A DNA stretch of 5,355 bases, from positions 1 to 5,355 of the forward strand of contig JAQBPP010000314.1 of the NCBI GenBank assembly GCA_028287455.1, read 5' to 3'. Origin of the DNA: Bacilli bacterium. Its GTDB lineage: Bacteria > Bacillota > Bacilli > Tumebacillales > JAQBPP01. Below, one piece after another: positions 1 through 5,355 of this stretch; positions within the stretch are counted from its first letter, which is position 1; each line of letters opens with the position of its first letter. Under the pieces are notes generated by a model. It made no database searches and had not been told where the DNA came from. It was given only the letters and a program-made list of their open reading frames with translations. The position numbers and the translations under genes are program-made.

Positions 1-942
1 ATCTGGTCCTAATTTTTCAAACATGCGGGTGTTGTTGTTCCGGGACGCATTAATGTGAAATTGCATTACCCAGCCAAACTCTGAGTAAATCTTGCCTAAA
101 AAGACTAATGTATGAGTTTTGTATTTCTGTTCCTCTGCCAAACTGACCCGATTTCCTGCTACTGCTTTGGCAAAAATGGCGGCGGCTTCGTCTTTTGTTG
201 CATCCGCATATGGAACATAGTCTAACGCATGATCAGAAACGCTGCAGCCGACAGAATGGAAAAAGTCAGCTCTCGAACGAAGCGCCGTCAAGAACTCATC
301 ATAATTGCTAATGGTTTGGCCGGAAACTTGCTGAAGCTTTTGCACCCACCCTGCAAACGTAGGACGATTAATTTCCAGTGCTTTGTCCGGACGAAAAGCT
401 GGCAATACAGTGACTTTAAACGACTGGTCCTCTTTGAGCTTCAAATGATATTCCAGGTTGTCGGTCGGGTCGTCCGTAGTGCAAACCACTTTAACATTTG
501 ATTTCGAAATTAAATCCCTTGCTCCAAATCCTTCACCATTAAGTAATGCATTGACTTTTTCCCAGATGGCAGGCGCGTTTTTCTCGTTGATTAGATCATA
601 AATTCCGAAATAGCGTTGGAGTTCCAAATGTGACCACTGATAAAGAGGATTGCCAATCGTCATGGGAACCGTTTTTGCCCACGCCATGAAACGGTCATAG
701 TCGCTTGCATCACCGGTTATGTACTGTTCGTCAACTCCGTTTGCTCTGAGCACACGCCATTTGTAATGATCGCCGTACAGCCATGCTTCCGTGATGTTGT
801 TGAATTTCTTGTTCTCGTAAATTTCTTGAGGGCTCAAATGGCAGTGATAATCAATAATCGGCATATCTTTGGCAAAAGTGTTGAATAAGTTGATTGCAGT
901 GCTGTTCGTCAATAAAAAATTCTCATCCATAAATTGTTTCAT
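1..942 (-). CDS. uxaC: Uronate isomerase (glucuronate/galacturonate isomerase), N-terminal 314 residues, cut by the window edge
   Basis: The family (EC 5.3.1.12, amidohydrolase superfamily) is cytoplasmic and interconverts D-glucuronate with D-fructuronate and D-galacturonate with D-tagaturonate, the first step of hexuronate catabolism. Reading from ATG at 942 leftwards, the frame stays open to base 1, giving 314 codons of a family that is usually about 465-470 residues. Recognisable blocks are the metal-binding DYHCHL at residues 31-36 (His33, His35), GDHYKW at 57-62 (His59 and Tyr60, which match active-site positions described for the E. coli enzyme), CTTDDPTDNL from 154, SDHAL at 236-240, and GWVMQFHI..SRNNNTRMF at 290-308. 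The late-barrel Asp/Arg active-site pair expected near residue 412 lies outside the window, so catalytic completeness cannot be judged. The start is fixed by GAGGGG six bases upstream. No frameshift is seen. The gene is divergent from the MATE gene and has a palindromic operator candidate in its leader. Confidence 0.95.
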   Translation of the reverse strand, partial: MKQFMDENFLLTNSTAINLFNTFAKDMPIIDYHCHLSPQEIYENKKFNNITEAWLYGDHYKWRVLRANGVDEQYITGDASDYDRFMAWAKTVPMTIGNPLYQWSHLELQRYFGIYDLINEKNAPAIWEKVNALLNGEGFGARDLISKSNVKVVCTTDDPTDNLEYHLKLKEDQSFKVTVLPAFRPDKALEINRPTFAGWVQKLQQVSGQTISNYDEFLTALRSRADFFHSVGCSVSDHALDYVPYADATKDEAAAIFAKAVAGNRVSLAEEQKYKTHTLVFLGKIYSEFGWVMQFHINASRNNNTRMFEKLGPD

Positions 943-948
943 CAAGTG

Positions 949-954
949 CCCCTC
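949..954 (-). promoter_or_regulatory. Ribosome binding site of uxaC
   Basis: On the minus strand GAGGGG lies six bases before the ATG at 942. It supports this start, and the encoded N-terminus (MKQFMDENFLL) reaches the HxH metal motif at the spacing typical of the family. Confidence 0.8.
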
Positions 955-973
955 TACCTTCCCGTCGAGATTC

Positions 974-992
974 TTAACAACAACGTTGTTAA
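974..992. promoter_or_regulatory. 19-bp palindrome, candidate repressor operator for uxaC
   Basis: TTAACAAC and GTTGTTAA form perfect 8-bp inverted arms around a 3-bp centre (AAC). Nested inside, at 979-990, is a 12-bp perfect palindrome AACAACGTTGTT with a central CG, the style used by LacI-family regulators. The site is 32 bp upstream of the uxaC start and directly beside a TAGAAT-like -10 hexamer read on the minus strand (plus positions 992-997), so a bound protein would cover the probable transcription start. Hexuronate genes are commonly controlled by LacI- or GntR-family repressors (ExuR, UxuR, KdgR types). Which family acts here is inference, because no regulator gene is in the window. 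Confidence 0.55.
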
Positions 993-997
993 TTCTA
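992..997 (-). promoter_or_regulatory. Possible -10 element of the uxaC promoter
   Basis: TAGAAT on the minus strand matches TATAAT at five of six positions. A TTGAAT -35-like hexamer sits 15 bp upstream, which is shorter than the usual 17. At 17 bp the hexamer is TTTTGA, a poor match. The position just ahead of the palindrome at 974-992 is what makes it plausible. The upstream DNA is T-rich on this strand, which could help polymerase binding. Confidence 0.3.
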
Positions 998-1076
998 TGG
1001 TAAACATCTTCTATTCAAAATTCAATCAAAATGTTCACTTCAAACAAAATAGAAACAAACAGGAATCAAACAAGGA

Positions 1077-1105
1077 TTAAGGAACCAGCCCTAGAATTTT
1101 ATAGA
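1077..1105 (+). promoter_or_regulatory. Weak candidate promoter for the MATE gene
   Basis: TATAGA at 1100-1105 resembles a -10 element, with TTAAGG at 1077-1082 seventeen bases upstream as a poor -35 (three of six matches). Transcription would start near 1112, inside the left arm of the hairpin at 1109-1153, so either this promoter or the RNA role of the hairpin may be wrong. Confidence 0.25.
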
Positions 1106-1108
1106 GTA

Positions 1109-1153
1109 CGCAACCGCTTTCTTGAATACCATTGAAGTGAGAAGTCGGTTGCG
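1109..1153 (+). promoter_or_regulatory. Inverted repeat/hairpin just upstream of the MATE ribosome binding site
   Basis: CGCAACCG (1109-1116) and CGGTTGCG (1146-1153) are perfect 8-bp inverted arms. After one C-U mismatch (1117/1145), a further seven RNA pairs can form between 1118-1124 and 1138-1144, three of them G-U, leaving a 13-nt loop. The element ends six bases before the GGGGG of the Shine-Dalgarno site at 1160-1164. It has no U-tract, so it is not an intrinsic terminator. It could be a DNA operator for a regulator of the efflux gene or an RNA structure affecting translation. It matches no riboswitch class that I recognise. Confidence 0.5.
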
Positions 1154-1156
1154 GAC

Positions 1157-1165
1157 AAAGGGGGA
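1157..1165 (+). promoter_or_regulatory. Ribosome binding site that fixes the MATE start at 1170
   Basis: AAAGGGGGA lies four bases before ATG at 1170. The same frame is open further upstream to a TTG at 1122, but that codon has no purine-rich site ahead of it and falls inside the hairpin, so the ATG is chosen. Confidence 0.85.
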
Positions 1166-1169
1166 AGTC

Positions 1170-2606
1170 ATGAAAACTGAAGTATTGACTCAAGAAGTCC
1201 CATTTGAACAGAAAAAAACAAGTCAAACCAGCAAAAGACTCAATTTAGACGAGATTATTGAACTGGAAGCAGTTGGGCCAAAAGGGATCCGTAAACGTGT
1301 AATTCAACTCGCTGCTCCGTCATTAACCGAGATGATCCTGATCAACTTTGTACAAATGTTAAATATGATTATGGTTAGCCGAGTGGGACCAGAAGCTATT
1401 GCCGCGGTTGGTTTGACTAATCAACCGCTGTTTTTTTCGTTTGCTGTTTTTACTGCATTAAACGTTGGGACAACTGCGATCATCGCACGATCGATTGGGG
1501 CCGGTGAGTTCAATGATGCAAATCGAGCGGCTCAACAAACCTTTCTGCTGAACATTATATTGTCATTAGTGGTATTGTATCTTGGCTACAGTTATGCAAG
1601 ACCTATATTGATTTGGATGGGGGCTGCACCTGAAGTACTGATACACGGGGTTGCGTATACACGGATTATCTTTTTATCGTTAGGTTTTACAACGATGTCC
1701 ATGTGTTTATCCGCAGTTTTGCGAGGTGCAGGCGACACACGCACCCCGATGAAAATTAACGTGCTGTCCAACATTTTAGTAGTGGTGTTGGGATTCCCGC
1801 TTATCTATGGCTTATTTGGTCTCCCCAAGTTGGGACTGGTGGGCGCTGGCATAGCCACAATGGTGGCTCGAATCACCGCATCTCTCTGGGTGATGGGTGT
1901 TCTGTTCAGCGGGAAGTTTACGATTAAACTCTCTGTCAGGAAGATTTGGATAATGGATCGAGTGCTTATCAGTCGAATCGTGAAAATAGGTCTCCCGTCT
2001 GCTGGTGAGCAGTTTGCGATGCAAGGCGGCCAGATTATCTTTACCAAAATAGTGGCGGGACTAGGAACGGTGACCTACGCAGCCACTCAGGTAGCTTTTA
2101 ACGTGATGGGCTTGACCTTTATGCCTGGCATGGCGTTTGCAATGGTGGCCACCACATTGGTCGGCCAGGCATTAGGAGCAGGTCATCCTGAATTAGCTGA
2201 AAGGTTTGGTTGGGAAACGAGCAAATTCGGCATGATGCTTGGAGGGACAGTAGGCCTAGTCTTCATTCTGTTTGCACCCTATATTATGATTCCTTATACA
2301 AATGACCATGCAGTGCTGCAACAAGGCGCGATTGCACTGCGTGTGGTCGGAATTGTCCAAATTGCGCAAGCAGCTCAATTTATCCTGGCGGGCGCATTGC
2401 GAGGAGCTGGAGACACTAAATTTCCACTGTTAGCTACGTTTATAGGTGTATGGGGGTTTCGGGTCGCCCTATGTCTGTTGTTTGTGGGTGTCTTTAAATG
2501 GGGCATATTGGGAGCTTGGATTGGAATCGCAGTGGACCAATTCGTCCGCTCGTTATTTATTTTTTATCGTTTTAGAAGCGGAAAATGGAAAACCATTAAA
2601 ATCTAG
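1170..2606 (+). CDS. MATE-family multidrug/organic-compound efflux transporter
   Basis: This is a complete 478-residue inner-membrane protein of the MATE family, cation-coupled (Na+ or H+) antiporters that export drugs or metabolites; the size is usual for the family. About twelve hydrophobic segments are visible after a hydrophilic cytoplasmic N-terminus of roughly 40 residues. The two-fold internal repeat is clear: ARSIGAG (106-112) in the first half pairs with GQALGAG (332-338) in the second, and LRGAGDT appears twice, with RGAGDT at 185-190 and 411-416, each after the fourth helix of its half. The early VSRVGPEAIAAVGL is also typical. The start at 1170 is set by a strong Shine-Dalgarno site. 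The gene is alone on the plus strand, divergent from uxaC and convergent with the dehydrogenase gene 13 bp away. The substrate cannot be told from sequence. A role in exporting a sugar-pathway by-product or a plant compound is speculation. Confidence 0.93.
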   Translation: MKTEVLTQEVPFEQKKTSQTSKRLNLDEIIELEAVGPKGIRKRVIQLAAPSLTEMILINFVQMLNMIMVSRVGPEAIAAVGLTNQPLFFSFAVFTALNVGTTAIIARSIGAGEFNDANRAAQQTFLLNIILSLVVLYLGYSYARPILIWMGAAPEVLIHGVAYTRIIFLSLGFTTMSMCLSAVLRGAGDTRTPMKINVLSNILVVVLGFPLIYGLFGLPKLGLVGAGIATMVARITASLWVMGVLFSGKFTIKLSVRKIWIMDRVLISRIVKIGLPSAGEQFAMQGGQIIFTKIVAGLGTVTYAATQVAFNVMGLTFMPGMAFAMVATTLVGQALGAGHPELAERFGWETSKFGMMLGGTVGLVFILFAPYIMIPYTNDHAVLQQGAIALRVVGIVQIAQAAQFILAGALRGAGDTKFPLLATFIGVWGFRVALCLLFVGVFKWGILGAWIGIAVDQFVRSLFIFYRFRSGKWKTIKI

Positions 2607-2619
2607 GCTTATCAACCAT

Positions 2620-3639
2620 TTACTGCAGGGCAATTTTACATCCTTTTATAGCGCTTTCTATTGCTCCAAAAACCATTGCCAAGCTTTTAATATTGTCTGA
2701 ACAGATTGTTTCCGCTGGACGACCCTCCTCGAGAGCTGAAAACATTTCGTCCAGACAGCCGTTGTGGCCTTCCCGACCTTGCCAAGTTACAGGTAAATCC
2801 AAACGTTTGCAGGCGGAGTGGAAGGCCGATGGCTGGGATAAATCTAAGACCTCGCAAACCGGCTCATTTTTCCCATCCCACAGCATTGTTCCCTTTGAGC
2901 CGATCACTCGCCAATCGGACTCCCAAGACGTGGGAAAGCCTTCAGCACACCATGAACCACGGTAACTGAAGACGGATCCGTTGCTCATTTCAAAAATGCA
3001 GATGGCAGACGCGTTGCCTTTGTACCAGGAACTAGCTGGATTGTATTCGTGGCAATAGACAGAAACAGGATCTGCTCCTGTGATGAAGCGGGCCTGATCA
3101 AACGTGTGAATCGCCATATCTAAAATGAGTGGATGGTCCATCAAATCACGAAATCCCCCGAAATGAGCCCCGATATAGAAATCCGCATTAACAGTATTGA
3201 CCGTCCCAATCGTTCCGGCAGCGACAGCATCGTGCAGCGCCCGGATAGTAGAAAGATAGCGCCGGTTTTGCATCACAGCGTACATTTTACCCGTGCTTTG
3301 TGAAAGAGCAACCAATTCACGCGCGTCTTCCATCGCGACTGCCAGAGGTTTCTCGCCGAATACACTGCATTCTAACTGCAGCGCTGTTGTGACAATATCC
3401 TTGTGGCTTTCAGGAATAGTAACATCAAATATAAGATTGGCAGAGGTTTGAGACAATGCTGTTTTCAAATTGGTAAAGACGGGAACCTGCAGTCCGTACC
3501 GCTCCTTCATCGCTAAAGCGCTTTCCTTGCGAATATCGACAAGGCCGACAATCTCTGCGTTTTCACGCCCTAAGGCATACTTAATCCAAGCATTAGCCAT
3601 GCCGCCGCAACCGACGACAACTATTTGATGGTCTTTCAT
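2620..3639 (-). CDS. Gfo/Idh/MocA-family NAD(P)-dependent oxidoreductase
   Basis: This 339-residue cytoplasmic enzyme belongs to the family of glucose-fructose oxidoreductase and inositol dehydrogenase, which oxidise or reduce hydroxyl groups of sugars, inositols and their derivatives. The N-terminal Rossmann fold shows VVVGCGGMA at 7-15, with Asp35 at the end of the second strand (GLVDIRK), which favours NAD(H) over NADP(H). GEKPLA at 95-100 carries the conserved Lys97. QNRRY at 124-128 is followed by the C-terminal domain, with DMAIH at 174-178 supplying the usual Asp and His of the active site. SDWRVIGSKGTMLWDG is a typical late strand pair. The frame is open to a TTG at 3672, but ATG at 3639 has AGGCGG seven bases upstream and begins right at the first strand, so it is preferred. 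The gene follows the solute-binding lipoprotein gene after 40 bp and is probably cotranscribed. The exact substrate is unknown. Confidence 0.92.
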   Translation of the reverse strand: MKDHQIVVVGCGGMANAWIKYALGRENAEIVGLVDIRKESALAMKERYGLQVPVFTNLKTALSQTSANLIFDVTIPESHKDIVTTALQLECSVFGEKPLAVAMEDARELVALSQSTGKMYAVMQNRRYLSTIRALHDAVAAGTIGTVNTVNADFYIGAHFGGFRDLMDHPLILDMAIHTFDQARFITGADPVSVYCHEYNPASSWYKGNASAICIFEMSNGSVFSYRGSWCAEGFPTSWESDWRVIGSKGTMLWDGKNEPVCEVLDLSQPSAFHSACKRLDLPVTWQGREGHNGCLDEMFSALEEGRPAETICSDNIKSLAMVFGAIESAIKGCKIALQ

Positions 3640-3679
3640 TGCAACACCGCCTGTTCGCCTATTAATTAACAATATATCA

Positions 3680-4972
3680 TTATTTGTTGGCTTGTTGCTG
3701 GTTCTTAAGATCAGTAACTTTTTTGTTGATTGAATCCTCTAATTGTCTGAGAGCAGTGTTCACATCCTGATTATTTTTAAGCATGTCAGTAAATGCTGTT
3801 CCTACCACGTTAGAAGGATAAGTAAAGCTGTCTGTTTGAATTGGCGTGGCATATTTATCATAATAAATGGCTGAGATGTTTTTTCCCTTCAACAACGTAT
3901 TGTCTTGCCCATAAGCTTGTTGAATAGTTTTATTGACAAGCGGAGTAACAAATCCTCTTTTTGATAATTGCATTTGGACATCGTCGGACAGCAGATAAGA
4001 AATCACTTGGAATGCGGCATCTTTGTGCGGTGAACCTGATGATATATACAGCGAATACTCATTTGGTTGCAAACCTACACCTGGTTGATCTTTAAACGTG
4101 GGAGCAGAGGCGATATCCCAGCTCATTTGTGTATTTTGTTGTGGCCATAAAACGACTTTTTCTGAGACGTGCAAATCCATGGCAATTTGACCTTTAGGGA
4201 AGTCGTCTACACTGGTATATACGTTTCCAGGGATATTATAAAACCTCTTTAAATTTTCGAACAAATTCCTCCACACATCAGAGTTAACAGCAGCGTTGTC
4301 ATTTTTATCCAGCCATGACTGGGATAATTGATTGTACTGCATCATTAGGCCAGGATGAGCCTCAAAACCGTAATATTGAACGCCATTATCATTTACTGTA
4401 AGTTTCTTCGCAAGATCGTAGATATCGTCCCATGTCATGCCATTCTTCGGATAAGGAACCCCGAATTTATCAAAGATATCTTTGTTGTAAAACAGAACAA
4501 AATTACTACCGTTAAAAGGCAGTCCGTATATCTTGCCGTCTCCTGACTTTTTAATCTGGTCAATCAAGGCCGGGTCAATACGATTTAAATCGAAATGATA
4601 TTTTTGAATTAGTGGACTAACATCATAATTCAGGCCGTTTTGTATGATGGCTGAATTCGTGTTGGCACTTGCCTCCAAAACAATGTCCGGCACTTTCCCT
4701 TGGGTTATTAAATCTGCATATTGTGTTCCGGTTTGCTTATGGATATGCTCAATTGTTATGTTAGGAAATTTTTGTTTAATAAAGTTGCCTATCTCTGCCT
4801 GGAAATTATCGTCATTAGCATAATTTCCGTTTTGTGCTGTATAAAACAACAAGCTAATGGGTTCATTACTGGTAGAATCATTCTGCTGATTACTAGCCTG
4901 TTTGCTGCATCCGATAAATAGAACCAAACTAAAAACCAAAGAAAGAGTCAGTATGACAACCTTTCTTAACAT
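3680..4972 (-). CDS. Sugar ABC transporter substrate-binding lipoprotein (family 1)
   Basis: This 430-residue secreted lipoprotein would bind a sugar or oligosaccharide outside the membrane and deliver it to an ABC permease. The N-terminus has Lys/Arg residues, a hydrophobic core and a lipobox-like LFIGC, with Cys22 as the lipidated residue, then a Ser/Asn/Gln-rich linker. The family-1 signature is clear at 148-171: IYGLPF, then LFYNKDIFDKFG. It is followed by GMTWDDIYDLAKKL (178-191), FPKGQIAM (258-265) and SGSPHKDAAFQVISYLLSD (312-330). Phe at the -3 lipobox position is less common but tolerated. The start ATG at 4972 has GGGGGT seven bases upstream; an ATG at 4976 is out of frame. No permease or ATPase genes are next to it; the following gene is the dehydrogenase, so its membrane partners must be encoded elsewhere. 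A cre-like box lies upstream at 5000-5013. Confidence 0.93.
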   Translation of the reverse strand: MLRKVVILTLSLVFSLVLFIGCSKQASNQQNDSTSNEPISLLFYTAQNGNYANDDNFQAEIGNFIKQKFPNITIEHIHKQTGTQYADLITQGKVPDIVLEASANTNSAIIQNGLNYDVSPLIQKYHFDLNRIDPALIDQIKKSGDGKIYGLPFNGSNFVLFYNKDIFDKFGVPYPKNGMTWDDIYDLAKKLTVNDNGVQYYGFEAHPGLMMQYNQLSQSWLDKNDNAAVNSDVWRNLFENLKRFYNIPGNVYTSVDDFPKGQIAMDLHVSEKVVLWPQQNTQMSWDIASAPTFKDQPGVGLQPNEYSLYISSGSPHKDAAFQVISYLLSDDVQMQLSKRGFVTPLVNKTIQQAYGQDNTLLKGKNISAIYYDKYATPIQTDSFTYPSNVVGTAFTDMLKNNQDVNTALRQLEDSINKKVTDLKNQQQANK

Positions 4973-4979
4973 TCATTTT

Positions 4980-4985
4980 ACCCCC
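4980..4985 (-). promoter_or_regulatory. Ribosome binding site of the lipoprotein gene
   Basis: GGGGGT on the minus strand is seven bases before ATG at 4972. It selects this ATG over the overlapping out-of-frame ATG at 4976, which would be only three bases from the site. Confidence 0.7.
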
Positions 4986-4999
4986 ATTCTCATCATAAT

Positions 5000-5013
5000 T
5001 GAAATCGTTTTCT
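5000..5013. promoter_or_regulatory. cre-like/LacI-family operator box upstream of the lipoprotein gene
   Basis: TGAAATCGTTTTCT fits the Gram-positive CcpA consensus TGWNANCGNTNWCA except for the last base. Its core at 5001-5012 (GAAATCGTTTTC) is a palindrome around CG with one mismatched pair. It ends 28 bp upstream of the start codon and lies just downstream of a possible -10 element, a place where a bound repressor would block transcription. It may be a catabolite-repression site or the operator of a local LacI-family regulator; the sequence cannot separate these. Confidence 0.5.
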
Positions 5014-5018
5014 TTTTA

Positions 5019-5046
5019 TCTATAACACTATGATACTTATTGTTCT
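5019..5046 (-). promoter_or_regulatory. Weak candidate promoter of the lipoprotein-dehydrogenase unit
   Basis: On the minus strand TATAGA (plus positions 5019-5024) is a reasonable -10 hexamer. Sixteen bases upstream AGAACA (5041-5046) matches only the last half of the -35 consensus. Transcription would start around 5012, inside the cre-like box. The arrangement is suggestive but the -35 is poor, as often seen in activator-dependent promoters. Confidence 0.3.
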
Positions 5047-5111
5047 CTTATAACCTGAAAATCAGATCCGCATATCGCAAGTATTGACCTAGTAATTTGA
5101 GTTCGATTATT

Positions 5112-5149
5112 AAAAAAGCTGACCGAAGTAGAAATCTACTTCAGTCAGC
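5112..5149 (-). terminator. Intrinsic terminator of the TIM-barrel epimerase gene
   Basis: Read on the minus strand, GCTGACTGAAGTAG and CTACTTCGGTCAGC form a 14-bp stem around a 4-nt loop (ATTT), followed at once by six T residues (5112-5117). The one non-Watson-Crick position (5124/5143) is a G-U pair in minus-strand RNA but a C-A mismatch in plus-strand RNA. This and the T-tract show that it serves the gene ending at 5168, 18 bp upstream of the stem, and insulates the lipoprotein gene from readthrough. Confidence 0.92.
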
Positions 5150-5167
5150 CTGATTTCGTGTGGTAGA

Positions 5168-5355
5168 TTATCGGAAATAATGAGCCAAGTGTTCCGCGGC
5201 CTTCACAATGCCTTGTTGTTCTTTCTCCACAGTACCCCAATAGCGATGATCCTCCAGCTCAATGGAGATCGCCCCTTGATACCCAATTTGCTCCAGACGA
5301 ACAGCTACCTTGCTCCATTCAATCTGACCATGGCCAGGAATGGTGTAACGCCAGG
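5168..5355 (-). CDS. Sugar phosphate isomerase/epimerase-type TIM-barrel protein, C-terminal 61 residues, cut by the window edge
   Basis: The visible tail begins WRYTIPGHGQIEW and continues with LEQIGYQGAISIELED before ending at TAA (5170-5168). This is the characteristic last part of the xylose-isomerase-like/AP endonuclease family 2 barrel (IolE, tagatose-3-epimerase and related sugar epimerases): the R..PGxGxIxW loop, then IGYxGxxSIExED, whose first Glu (visible residue 32) is normally a metal ligand. These cytoplasmic enzymes isomerise or epimerise sugars or dehydrate inositol derivatives, and they often sit beside Gfo/Idh/MocA dehydrogenases, as here. About four fifths of the protein is missing, so the substrate and N-terminus cannot be judged. 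The first two bases of the leftmost codon fall at the window edge. A strong terminator follows the stop codon, so the gene ends its own transcript. Confidence 0.85.
   Translation of the reverse strand, partial: WRYTIPGHGQIEWSKVAVRLEQIGYQGAISIELEDHRYWGTVEKEQQGIVKAAEHLAHYFR

Larger units (their letters stand above)
943..1169. other. Divergent intergenic region between uxaC and the MATE gene
   Basis: This 227-bp stretch has no convincing gene. It holds the uxaC leader with its palindrome (974-992), a strand-asymmetric stretch rich in A and C at about 1014-1075 with repeated CAAAC words, a possible MATE promoter (1077-1105), and a hairpin (1109-1153) before the MATE ribosome binding site. Both flanking genes must be expressed from here unless a distant promoter reads through. 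Confidence 0.75.

Noticed and set aside
229..501. 90-codon plus-strand open frame
   Set aside because: It lies wholly antisense to well-conserved uxaC codons and has no recognisable domain or initiation site.
1122..1169. Upstream TTG start for the MATE gene, adding 16 residues
   Set aside because: There is no ribosome binding site before it, it lies in the hairpin, and ATG at 1170 has a strong Shine-Dalgarno site.
1592..2047. Several minus-strand open frames inside the MATE gene
   Set aside because: They overlap a clearly coding plus-strand frame with intact family motifs, and their translations look like antisense shadows.
2584..2597. AATGG-AAAA-CCATT hairpin near the MATE stop as a bidirectional terminator
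   Set aside because: It is only five pairs, AT-rich, inside the MATE coding sequence, and lacks a convincing T-tract on either strand.
2446..2969. Plus-strand open frames across the end of MATE and into the dehydrogenase gene
   Set aside because: They are shadows of the real genes, with no family resemblance and no supporting start sites.
3640..3672. Upstream TTG start for the dehydrogenase, adding 11 residues
   Set aside because: The added residues precede the first Rossmann strand and lack family character. ATG at 3639 has AGGCGG at proper spacing.
4355..4921. Short plus-strand open frames inside the lipoprotein gene
   Set aside because: They are antisense to a complete binding-protein gene. 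Their hydrophobic look comes from complement of the signal peptide and linker region.
4974..4976. Alternative ATG for the lipoprotein at 4976
   Set aside because: It is out of frame with the signal peptide and only three bases from the Shine-Dalgarno site.

Overview
The window looks like chromosomal DNA of a low-to-moderate-GC Gram-positive bacterium, most likely of the Bacillales. The support is strong purine-rich Shine-Dalgarno sites (GAGGGG, AAAGGGGG, GGGGGT), a lipoprotein-type sugar-binding protein, a cre-like box with a CG centre, and gene families common in plant-sugar loci of Paenibacillus- and Bacillus-like organisms. The genus cannot be fixed from the sequence alone.

Layout: (1) 1-942, minus strand: the first 314 codons of uronate isomerase (uxaC); the C-terminal third lies outside the window. 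(2) 943-1169: a divergent intergenic region with a near-perfect 19-bp palindrome next to the likely uxaC promoter, and an imperfect hairpin just before the ribosome binding site of the next gene. (3) 1170-2606, plus strand: a complete MATE-family efflux transporter. (4) 2620-3639 and 3680-4972, minus strand: a two-gene unit transcribed as solute-binding lipoprotein, then Gfo/Idh/MocA-type dehydrogenase. It converges on the MATE gene with a 13-bp gap. (5) 4973-5167: a control region with a cre/LacI-like box ahead of the lipoprotein gene and a strong intrinsic terminator for the gene to the right. (6) 5168-5355, minus strand: the last 61 codons of a sugar phosphate isomerase/epimerase-type TIM-barrel protein.

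Four of the five genes fit carbohydrate uptake and catabolism. The lipoprotein would capture a sugar or oligosaccharide outside the cell. The dehydrogenase and the TIM-barrel protein would oxidise or epimerise sugar derivatives. UxaC would convert glucuronate or galacturonate to fructuronate or tagaturonate. The theme is uronate or plant/glycan sugar use, but the actual substrate is not shown by the sequence. The MATE gene does not obviously belong to the pathway. No ABC permease genes, RNA genes, mobile elements or CRISPR arrays are visible. Nothing here is clearly a new biological system; the most interesting elements are the non-coding palindrome, hairpin and operator-like sites.
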